Of a stretch of DNA of 23,759 bases, positions 1 through 6,052 are shown piece by piece. Numbering within the stretch: the stretch's first letter is position 1; each line of letters opens with the position of its first letter. Made by a program: the position numbers and the translations under genes. Source of the DNA: Firmicutes bacterium UBA5486 (GTDB lineage Bacteria; Bacillota; UBA4882; UBA10575); NCBI GenBank assembly GCA_002427045.1, contig DIPO01000073.1:1-23759 (forward strand). Direction: 5' to 3'. The notes beneath the pieces are model-generated. The model saw nothing but the letters and a program-made list of their open reading frames with translations, had not been told where the DNA came from and searched no databases.

Positions 1-91
1 TAGTATCTTTCTTTTTTTATCTTATTTATTACTCGCCAGCATGTACTACGCAAGGGGTAATTTATAGTAAAGTTCGAGATTCTTTATCTTC

Positions 92-457
92 TTATTCGCT
101 AAGGTTCTTCCATCTTTCGGCTGTTTCATTTAATTCGGCTAGAGCTGCGGCTTGATCCTTGCCAAAGATCAAGCCTTTAAGGCGGGCTAAATTCACATCG
201 ATCTCGATTGCTTCATCTCTTTCGATACTAAATTGGATGCGGGGAAGAATCTTTTTCCAGGCGGATTTTAACTTCTCCAGATTATCATTGGCTTCCTCCC
301 AATGATCGTTTTTTATATCCTCCATCACTTTTTCAATATAGACGGCTACATTCTCATCATCACCTTTTGGATTTTTCAAATAGGGACCCCCGATCATGAT
401 AGCAACCGAGAGTATTAAGATCAAACTAGGAACCAGGTAAAAGAGGAATTTTCTCAA
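92..457 (-). CDS. DUF4363 family membrane-anchored protein
   Basis: Protein of 121 residues whose function is not known. The N-terminus (LRKFLFYLVPSLILILSVAI) is one membrane-spanning segment. The rest is a charged helical domain outside or beneath the membrane, rich in Glu, Lys and Trp (for example DHWEEANDNLEKLKSAWKKI), typical of DUF4363. I chose the TTG start at 457 because AAGGAGGG lies 7 bases ahead of it. A longer frame from 493 would add 12 residues, overlap the upstream gene and lack such a site. It follows the DUF421 gene by 13 bases, so the two are very probably one transcript. From memory, DUF421 and DUF4363 genes are often paired in spore-forming Bacillota, which supports a joint role at the membrane. 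The family call rests on recall of the family pattern, not on a search. Confidence 0.75.
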   Translation of the reverse strand: MRKFLFYLVPSLILILSVAIMIGGPYLKNPKGDDENVAVYIEKVMEDIKNDHWEEANDNLEKLKSAWKKILPRIQFSIERDEAIEIDVNLARLKGLIFGKDQAAALAELNETAERWKNLSE

Positions 458-470
458 TATGTAACCCTCC

Positions 471-1241
471 TTAATTTGGACCGGGATAATCACTAATATT
501 GATTGGGGTTTTTATATTATCTTTATACTTATCAATAAACAGGTTGCCCTCAGTATTTAAGGAAGCTAAAAAAACTTCAGAGGGACTATTAATGCCCTGT
601 TTTTTCAATTCTTTTTCTAGCCACTGCTGATCAAGATTAAGCTGTTTGAGATTCTGTTTAATAATTTTCCCATCATAAATCAATTCAGTACTCATCCCTT
701 TGTACTTAGTAGGTATCTGCAGATCATTAGGGGTTATGGGCTGGTATTGGGATTTTTTCAAGACTGATAATTGTCCATTGGTTTCTAAAACTGCAAATTC
801 TACTTCAGTTAAATCAAAAACATCCTTTTTTCGGAGTTGTTCTAGAAGATCAGATAACCGATATCTTGCTTTTTTCATGGCATCATTCATTATATGGCCA
901 TTCATAATAACGATTACCGGTTCGCCATCAATATGTTTTGAAAGTTGCCTGGATTTAATGGTGATGACCTGGAGTAAAAAAACAACAACCGACCAGGTGA
1001 TTAAGCCAACCCAATGGAGCCATGCCCTACTGGTTAAGTCAGTAGTAAGGGTAGCCGCAATTGAACCAATAGTGATCCCTAAAACATAATCAAAGAAAGT
1101 AAGTTGGCTGATCTGTTGTTTACCAAGAATCCGGGCAAAGATTAAAAGGCTGGAAAAACCGATTAACCCTCTAACAATTACAATGATCGTTTCGTTCAGA
1201 GTAATCACTCCATTTAAGCAATAGGCTATAAAAAACAACAC
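471..1241 (-). CDS. DUF421 (YetF/YdfS-like) membrane protein
   Basis: DUF421 family protein of unknown biochemical role. Three membrane segments fill the first 90 or so residues (IIVIVRGLIGFSSLLIFARI, then FFDYVLGITIGSIAATL, then WVGLITWSVVVFLLQVI). A soluble domain follows, with the family hallmarks GKQQISQLTFFDY, the GEPVIVIMNGHI strand motif and LRKKDVFDLTEVEFAVLE. B. subtilis relatives such as YetF and YdfS sit in the spore or cell membrane. The start is uncertain. The GTG at 1241 has no ribosome binding site. The conserved family N-terminus begins at LNETIIVIVRG, where a CTG codon at 1199 sits 8 bases after GGAG; a GTG at 1208 is a third option. The upstream gene of a two-gene unit with the DUF4363 gene. 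Confidence 0.8.
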   Translation of the reverse strand: MLFFIAYCLNGVITLNETIIVIVRGLIGFSSLLIFARILGKQQISQLTFFDYVLGITIGSIAATLTTDLTSRAWLHWVGLITWSVVVFLLQVITIKSRQLSKHIDGEPVIVIMNGHIMNDAMKKARYRLSDLLEQLRKKDVFDLTEVEFAVLETNGQLSVLKKSQYQPITPNDLQIPTKYKGMSTELIYDGKIIKQNLKQLNLDQQWLEKELKKQGINSPSEVFLASLNTEGNLFIDKYKDNIKTPINISDYPGPN

Positions 1242-1377
1242 AGGTTTATTATGTGTTGGAAGTAAATTTACTATTCTAATCAGGAGTTATTAGTAACCTA
1301 CTTCTTGTAAGCTAAACTAAATAAGATTATGAGACAAGTTATCAAAATGGCTAAAGTCACTAATTAGATAAAAAGTA

Positions 1378-1405
1378 TTTACAATTTTGCAAATTATGGT
1401 ATAGT
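1378..1405 (+). promoter_or_regulatory. Predicted sigma-A promoter, hydrolase unit copy 1
   Basis: A -35 box TTTACA (1378-1383) and a -10 box TATAGT (1400-1405) with a 16-base spacer. The same arrangement is kept in copy 2, which supports its being functional. Transcription would begin near 1412, leaving about 259 bases of leader before the small peptide start. Confidence 0.6.
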
Positions 1406-1535
1406 AATAGTAATTACCATTATATATTAATACATACAAAATATGTTTTAGTAATTATTTTATTACCACATCATAGTTTTTGCCACAAAACCATTAATTT
1501 TTAGTATAAGCAATGGAATAATATTACTAAAATGT

Positions 1536-1547
1536 GCAAACGTTTGT
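1536..1547 (+). promoter_or_regulatory. LacI-family operator-like palindrome
   Basis: CAAACGTTTG (1537-1546) is a perfect CG-centred palindrome of the kind bound by LacI/CcpA regulators. It sits inside the transcribed leader, about 130 bases after the promoter. The matching place in copy 2 (3085-3096) reads GCAAACCATTGC and keeps only partial symmetry. Confidence 0.35.
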
Positions 1548-1670
1548 CTTGAAAAAACCACTACCTTTAGCTGCTGTTTGCTAATAACAGGATTTAATTT
1601 TTTTAACTCTCTGGGAAAACATTAAAAATGAAGTAATGAATAATTTTGAGCATAGAAAGGAGGGTGTTTA

Positions 1671-1688
1671 ATGGAATTAATAAATTAG
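1671..1688 (+). pseudogene. Truncated relict of the double-glycine-leader peptide gene
   Basis: The start region (AGGAGGGTGTTTAATGGAATTA) is the same as that of the intact peptide gene at 3215, but here the frame reads M-E-L-I-N and then stops at TAG 1686-1688. The bases that follow bear no resemblance to the leader or core of the intact copy. The distance from this ATG to the hydrolase ATG is 131 bases, against 218 in copy 2, so about 87 bases were lost or replaced. The stop codon runs into an AGGGAATTGCATAGTT motif that recurs elsewhere in the window, so a repeat-associated event may have removed the gene body. Confidence 0.7.
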
Positions 1689-1801
1689 GGAATTGCATAG
1701 TTCAATTATTTAGGGTTAAAACCACAAAATATTGATATTCCCACTAGTAATTCTCAGGAAGTCTTTTATTAAAAATTAAGAATTAGATTTGGAGGATTAA
1801 A

Positions 1802-2779
1802 ATGAAAAAATTAAAACTTATGGTTTTGCTGTTTTTCCTGTGTACAGGTTGTTTTACTGTAAAAACACAAGCCGAGAGTGGTTTTTTAGGGCAGGATTTA
1901 TCTATGTTGGAAAATTCTAATGGGAAAATCGTAAAAATTGAATATTACGATTTTGATAAAAGTATTGAAGATAATTTGCATAAATTGGAACAGGAAGATT
2001 ACAAGAAAGGTTTCGACTTTCTTCAAAAACATTATAATTACTACAGAATGGAATACTTAAGTGATGGGTTAAAAGTTGTTGGTTTTATTGTCAAACCTAA
2101 AAAGGAAGGAAAGTATCCGGTAATTATATTTAACCGGGGTGCCCATAAAGAAATAGGGAAAATAGATATAGTAGGACTTGGTTATTTAACAACATTAGCA
2201 GAAAAAGGGTATGTTGTAATAGCTTCTCAGTATCGAGGAAATGACGGCGGAGAGGGAAAGGATGAAATTGGGGGAGGAGATGTTAATGATGTTTTACATC
2301 TTATTCCTTTAGCAAAGAGCTTGCCTTTTACCTATGCGGATCAGATTGTAATGTGTGGCGGTTCGAGGGGCGGTTTAATGACCTACTTAGCAATAAAAGA
2401 GGGAGCAGATATAAAAGCAGCAGTAGTATATTGTGGTGTTACAGATCTTATTCAATCATACAATGAATCTTATCACGGGATGAAAGATGAACTAGAAGAT
2501 ATGATTGGCGGTACTCCGGAGGAAAAAAAAGAAGAATATATAAAACGTTCTGCCTACTATTGGCCGGAGGCGATTAATACTCCGGTATTAATTATACATG
2601 GAAAGTATGATTCGAATGTTAGGGTAAATCAGGCGGAAAAATTGGCGAAAAGATTAGAAGAGCTGAATAAAACCTATAAAATAATAATCTATAATTGCGA
2701 TCATAATCTAAATTTTTCATCTATCTATGAAGAACGGCATCGGGAGATGTTTAGTTGGTTTGATAAGTATTTAAATTAA
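1802..2779 (+). CDS. Exported S9 (prolyl oligopeptidase)-like alpha/beta hydrolase, copy 1
   Basis: Protein of 325 residues. Residues 1-25 form an export signal (MKKLKLMVLLFFLCTGC). CTGC at 14-17 resembles a lipobox but has Cys at -3, so either lipoprotein anchoring or cleavage after TQA is possible. The body is an alpha/beta hydrolase: NRGAHKEIG oxyanion-region motif (111-119), nucleophile elbow GGSRGG with Ser188, acid Asp270 in HGKYDSN, and His301 in CDHNL. GxSxGG and this order fit the S9 peptidase or acyl-peptide-hydrolase group, so it may cleave short peptides or esters outside the membrane. The start follows GGAGG with 6 bases between. It is about 88% identical to the copy at 3433 (some 40 differences counted by eye), so the pair is a tandem duplication. 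The substrate is unknown. Confidence 0.85.
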   Translation: MKKLKLMVLLFFLCTGCFTVKTQAESGFLGQDLSMLENSNGKIVKIEYYDFDKSIEDNLHKLEQEDYKKGFDFLQKHYNYYRMEYLSDGLKVVGFIVKPKKEGKYPVIIFNRGAHKEIGKIDIVGLGYLTTLAEKGYVVIASQYRGNDGGEGKDEIGGGDVNDVLHLIPLAKSLPFTYADQIVMCGGSRGGLMTYLAIKEGADIKAAVVYCGVTDLIQSYNESYHGMKDELEDMIGGTPEEKKEEYIKRSAYYWPEAINTPVLIIHGKYDSNVRVNQAEKLAKRLEELNKTYKIIIYNCDHNLNFSSIYEERHREMFSWFDKYLN

Positions 2780-3214
2780 TACTCGCACTTACAGAACTTT
2801 ACAGAACTAATAATCGAGTATAATGTCGGGTTTCCGAAATGGGTTGCTACCGGCGACAAAAGCTGAAAGCGATTATTTTTCAGGTACATCGAATGACTAT
2901 AGTAACTAAATAGACGGAAAGTATTTACATTTACGTAAATTATGGTATAATATTAGAAATTCCATTATATAAAAATAAATACAATAAATGTTACAGAAAT
3001 TATTATATACCATTTTAGTTTATAGTTTTTGGTACAAAATAGATTAATTTAAGTGTAAGTAGTGGAACAGTATTACCTATTTATGCAAACCATTGCTCAT
3101 AAATACTGCCGTTTGCTAATAATAGGATTTAAAATGTTTTTAACTCTCTGGGAAATCAACAAAAATAAAGTACTGACAAATTGAGCATAGAGAGATTAGG
3201 AAGGAGGGTGTTTA
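2780..3214 (+). other. Promoter and leader region of hydrolase unit copy 2
   Basis: It holds no gene. Bases 2780-2905 show only a short tandem TTACAGAACT repeat (about 2790-2810). From 2907 on it is the second copy of the promoter and long leader also seen at 1355-1670. Inside the leader, ATTTATG (3079-3085) and CATAAAT (3098-3104) are complementary around GCAAACCATTGC, giving a possible hairpin or operator. Confidence 0.6.
2924..2951 (+). promoter_or_regulatory. Predicted sigma-A promoter, hydrolase unit copy 2
   Basis: TTTACA (2924-2929), a 16-base spacer and TATAAT (2946-2951). This matches the copy 1 promoter with a better -10 box, so the copy with the intact peptide gene may be the stronger unit. 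The expected start near 2958 leaves about 257 bases of untranslated leader. Confidence 0.65.
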
Positions 3215-3393
3215 ATGGAATTAGTAAATGACATAAATTTAAAAGAATTACAAGAATTAAACTCAGGTGAATTGTTGGAAATAAGTGCTGGATGTTGGCC
3301 TGGATCAGGAGATTATAATCCACCTTTTTCTTGGCCTTGGTGGTAAAAAAAATTAAAAAAGGTTTATTAGTTTAATTTACTATCCCAGAGAGT
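3143..3393 (+). repeat. 11-bp inverted repeat enclosing the peptide gene
   Basis: ACTCTCTGGGA (3143-3153) and its exact complement TCCCAGAGAGT (3383-3393) flank the peptide gene, and the right arm runs into CTTTTTC. Pairing in RNA would close a loop of about 230 bases around the peptide gene. In copy 1 the left arm (1606-1616) is identical. The right arm (1752-1762, TCTCAGGAAGT) could still pair with one mismatch and two G-U pairs. Confidence 0.55.
3215..3346 (+). CDS. Small peptide with double-glycine-type leader (bacteriocin/RiPP/pheromone-like precursor)
   Basis: A 43-residue gene with a strong ribosome binding site (AGGAAGGAGGG, 4 bases ahead of the ATG). Residues 1-26 end in LNSGELLEISAG, which fits the LSxxELxxIxGG leader pattern position by position: Leu -12, Glu -8, Leu -7, Ile -4, Ala -2, Gly -1. 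Peptidase-containing ABC exporters cleave such leaders. The predicted 17-residue core is CWPGSGDYNPPFSWPWW, with one Cys, four Pro, four Trp and no Lys or Arg. I do not recognise this core. No C39 peptidase, exporter, lanthionine synthetase or radical-SAM maturase lies nearby; the only close partner is the exported serine hydrolase 86 bases downstream. It could be an antimicrobial peptide, a signal, or a modified peptide. A broken copy lies at 1671. Confidence 0.75.
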   Translation: MELVNDINLKELQELNSGELLEISAGCWPGSGDYNPPFSWPWW

Positions 3394-3432
3394 CTTTTTC
3401 AATTTTAGAATTAAATTGGGAGCAGGATTAAA

Positions 3433-4410
3433 ATGAACAAAATAAAACTTATGGTTTTGCTGTTTTTCCTGTGTACAGGTTGTTTTACTGTAAAAACACA
3501 AGCCGAGAGTGGTTTTTTAGGGCAGGATTTATCTATGTTGGAAAATTCTAATGGGAAAATCGTAAAAATTGAATATTACGATTTTGACAAAAATATTGCA
3601 GAAAATGTACATGAATTGAAACAGGAAGGTTACAAAAAATATTTTGACTTATATAAAGAATATTTTAGCTACTATAGAATGGAATACTTAAGTGATGGGT
3701 TAAAAGTTGTTGGTTTTATTGTTAAACCAAAAAAAGAAGGAAAGTATCCTGTAATTATATATAACCGGGGTGCCCATAAAGAAATAGGGAAAATAGATAT
3801 AAAAGAGCTTAGATATTTATCAGAATTAGCAGCAAGAGGGTATGTTGTTATAGCTTCCCAGTATCGCGGAAATGACGGCGAAGAGGGAAAGGATGAAATT
3901 GGGGGAGGAGATGTTAATGATGTTTTGCATCTTGTTCCTTTAGCAAAGAGCTTACCTTTTACCCATGCGGATCAGATTGTAATGTGTGGCGGTTCGAGGG
4001 GCGGTTTAATGACCTATTTAGCAATAAAAGAGGGAGCAGATATAAAAGCAGCAGTAGTATATTGTGGTGTTACAGATCTTATTCAATCCTACAATGAATC
4101 TTATCACGGGATGAAAGATGAACTGGAAGATATGATTGGCGGTACTCCAGAGGAAAAGAAAGAAGAATATATAAAACGTTCTGCCTACTATTGGCCGGAG
4201 GCGATTAATACTCCGGTATTAATTATTCATGGAAAGTATGATTTTAATGTTAGGGTAAGTCAGGCGGAGAAGTTGGCGGAAAGATTAAAAGAATTAAATA
4301 AAACCTATAAATTAATAATCTATAATTCTGATCATAATCTAAATTTTTTATCGACCAATGAAGAATTGCATCAAGAGATGTTTAATTGGTTTGATAAGTA
4401 TTTAAATTAA
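3433..4410 (+). CDS. Exported S9 (prolyl oligopeptidase)-like alpha/beta hydrolase, copy 2
   Basis: Protein of 325 residues, paralogous to the gene at 1802 and of equal length. It keeps the signal segment, the NRGAHKEIG motif, GGSRGG with Ser188, Asp270 and His301, so it should be active. Differences are clustered. Residues 5-53 and 80-109 are identical in the two copies, while 54-79, 123-134 and the last 55 residues carry most changes. That pattern suggests gene conversion over conserved blocks, or selection for change in surface parts that touch the substrate. The ribosome binding site is GGAGCAGG ahead of ATTAAAATG. It follows the intact double-glycine peptide gene in the same orientation and probably shares its transcript, so a role in processing, degrading or tolerating that peptide is a reasonable guess but no more than that. 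Confidence 0.85.
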   Translation: MNKIKLMVLLFFLCTGCFTVKTQAESGFLGQDLSMLENSNGKIVKIEYYDFDKNIAENVHELKQEGYKKYFDLYKEYFSYYRMEYLSDGLKVVGFIVKPKKEGKYPVIIYNRGAHKEIGKIDIKELRYLSELAARGYVVIASQYRGNDGEEGKDEIGGGDVNDVLHLVPLAKSLPFTHADQIVMCGGSRGGLMTYLAIKEGADIKAAVVYCGVTDLIQSYNESYHGMKDELEDMIGGTPEEKKEEYIKRSAYYWPEAINTPVLIIHGKYDFNVRVSQAEKLAERLKELNKTYKLIIYNSDHNLNFLSTNEELHQEMFNWFDKYLN

Positions 4411-4540
4411 TATTCCTTCCCTCATCTAAAAATAGCAGGTAAAAAAAGGGGCTTAAACAGAATGTAACAATAGAAGTTTTATTTTTTTGTGGGCAAGGTA
4501 TATAATAAAAAGACAGCATGATTTATACAGGAGTGATTAA

Positions 4541-4813
4541 ATGCCTGCTAATCGTAAGGAAAGGATAGCAAAAGGTTTGTGCCCAAATTGTGGTGAGGTT
4601 AATGACAGGGCTCCGAAGTATCTCTGTTCGAGCTGTTTAGTTTCGGAGAATCAAAGAAAGTTAATTTGGGCCAAAGAAAGAGTAAAAGCAGGGCTATGCC
4701 CATATTGTCCCCGGCCGATTGATATAGATGGCCCTTACTGTTCTGTATGTAAGGAAAAACGGATACAACGAAATAGAAGAAGGCGACAAGCGCGAAAGAA
4801 AATGGAGGGATAG
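4541..4813 (+). CDS. Small double zinc-ribbon protein
   Basis: Protein of 90 residues with two CxxC...CxxC units: Cys14/17/29/32 and Cys53/56/67/70. The two halves resemble each other (KGLCPNCG...YLCSSC and AGLCPYCP...YCSVC), which points to an internal duplication. Each half should hold one zinc ion. The C-terminus is very basic (RIQRNRRRRQARKK), consistent with RNA or DNA binding. The start has AGGAGTGA 5 bases ahead, and a TATAAT box lies at 4501-4506. The stop at 4811-4813 is one base before the start of the U32 gene, whose ribosome binding site lies inside the last codons here, so the two genes are tightly coupled. I do not know a named family for it. A nucleic-acid-binding helper for the U32 enzyme is a guess. 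Confidence 0.8.
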   Translation: MPANRKERIAKGLCPNCGEVNDRAPKYLCSSCLVSENQRKLIWAKERVKAGLCPYCPRPIDIDGPYCSVCKEKRIQRNRRRRQARKKMEG

Positions 4814-4814
4814 C

Positions 4815-6050
4815 ATGGAACGTCCTGAACTACTTGTTCCTGCTGGAAATCTGGAGAAACTACGGACAGCAATCCTCTATGGTGCAGATGCAGCTTATGT
4901 TGGGGTTGAGGGGTTGAGTCTCCGGGCCAAGCAAGCGGAGTTTAGTATTGCTGATCTTGAGCAAGGAATCCGCGAGGCTCACCAACAGAAGGTAAAAGTC
5001 TATGCCGCTCTTAATATTTTTGCCCAAAATCAGGATTTAAACCTGGTTAAAGAAAAAGTCGGGGTACTCTCAGAGATTGGTATTGATGGTGTAATCTTAA
5101 GTGATCCCGGGATCTTACGGATTGTACGGAAGACCAAGCCGGAGCTTCCGGTTCATCTGAGTACCCAGGCTAATACAACTAATTCTGAGGCGGTCCGTTT
5201 CTGGTATGAACAGGGGGTTAAAAGAATTGTTCTGGCCAGGGAACTTAATTTAGAACAGATCTCCGATATTGCTGCCGAAGTTCCACAGGTTGAATTGGAA
5301 GCCTTTATACATGGGGCAATGTGTATGGCCTATTCGGGACGGTGTTTTCTCTCTGCCTATTTAACTAACCGGAGTTCGAACCGGGGAGAGTGTGTTCACC
5401 CTTGCCGCTGGGAATACAAGGTGGTTGAAAGGTCGAGGCTGGATGAGGCATTAATCTTGGAGGAAGATGAAAGATATACTTATTTATTTAGTTCTAAGGA
5501 CTTACAGATGATTCAGTATCTTCCTCAGGTATTGGCCGCGGGGATATCTAGTCTTAAAATTGAGGGACGGATGAAGTCTGTTTATTATGTAGCAGTTGTG
5601 ACCAGAACTTATAGGTGGGCACTAGAGGCGGCCTTAAAAAACCCAGAAACTTATCAGTGTCTGCCGGAGTGGCTTGCGGAGCTGGATAAGGTTTCTAACC
5701 GGGGGTATACAACCGGTTTTTATCTGGGAGAGCAAAGGATAAACGAAGTTAATCTGGACTGGAGTTACCAGCAGACTTATGGTTTAGTTGGTACTGTGCT
5801 TCAATATCTGCCCCAGGAACATAAAATTCTGGTTGGCTTAAGGAATCAATTGATCGCTGGTGATGAGATCGAATTATTACTTCCGGATGATACTATCACC
5901 CTGGATTCCCGGCAGATGACTGATGAAAAGGGTTCTTCGCTGGCAGAGGGGCATAATAGTTATCAAGTATATTTCCCTGTCGAACGGGAGGTTCCGGTTG
6001 GGGCTGTAGTGCGTAAGCGAGTTAGTGATCTGGGACTAAAAAAAAGATAA
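4815..6050 (+). CDS. U32 family protein (probable TrhP/YrrO-like tRNA hydroxylation enzyme)
   Basis: Protein of 411 residues. The start at 4815 has GGAGGG 5 bases ahead; a longer open frame upstream overlaps the zinc-ribbon gene and lacks family similarity. It opens with PELLVPAGNLEKLRTAILYGADAAYVG, the classic U32 N-terminus. It carries the signature EAFIHGAMCMAYSGRCFLS followed by NRGECVHPCRW. Cys170, Cys177, Cys193 and Cys197 could bind an iron-sulfur cluster. U32 proteins were named as peptidases, but E. coli TrhP (YegQ) and B. subtilis TrhP1/TrhP2 (YrrN/YrrO) are needed for prephenate-dependent hydroxylation of U34 in tRNA, and RlhA hydroxylates 23S rRNA. The length is close to YrrO. The exact member of the family cannot be settled by eye. 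It ends 2 bases from the convergent ABC-F gene with no terminator between. Confidence 0.85.
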   Translation: MERPELLVPAGNLEKLRTAILYGADAAYVGVEGLSLRAKQAEFSIADLEQGIREAHQQKVKVYAALNIFAQNQDLNLVKEKVGVLSEIGIDGVILSDPGILRIVRKTKPELPVHLSTQANTTNSEAVRFWYEQGVKRIVLARELNLEQISDIAAEVPQVELEAFIHGAMCMAYSGRCFLSAYLTNRSSNRGECVHPCRWEYKVVERSRLDEALILEEDERYTYLFSSKDLQMIQYLPQVLAAGISSLKIEGRMKSVYYVAVVTRTYRWALEAALKNPETYQCLPEWLAELDKVSNRGYTTGFYLGEQRINEVNLDWSYQQTYGLVGTVLQYLPQEHKILVGLRNQLIAGDEIELLLPDDTITLDSRQMTDEKGSSLAEGHNSYQVYFPVEREVPVGAVVRKRVSDLGLKKR

Positions 6051-6052
6051 AC

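Larger units (their letters stand above)
1242..1801 (+). other. Promoter and leader region of hydrolase copy 1, with broken peptide gene
   Basis: About 560 bases between the divergent DUF421 gene and the first hydrolase. From about 1355 onward it aligns with 2907-3432 ahead of hydrolase copy 2. Shared items in order: the promoter, AT-rich leader, TTTGCTAATAA block, ACTCTCTGGGA, GAGCATAGA, the AGGAGGGTGTTTAATG start site, and an AGTCTTTT block just ahead of the hydrolase. The part from 1250 to 1350 shows nothing I can name. Confidence 0.7.

Noticed and set aside
1..91. Possible gene or RNA at the left edge
   Set aside because: The first 91 bases are AT-rich with no frame, hairpin or motif that stands out.
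700..1089. Open frame of 129 codons on the plus strand
   Set aside because: It lies antisense to the DUF421 gene, has no ribosome site, and its translation shows no domain or hydrophobic pattern of its own.
2790..2905. Possible small RNA or short gene between hydrolase copy 1 and the copy 2 promoter
   Set aside because: Only a TTACAGAACT tandem repeat is visible; there is no start site with a frame and no terminator.
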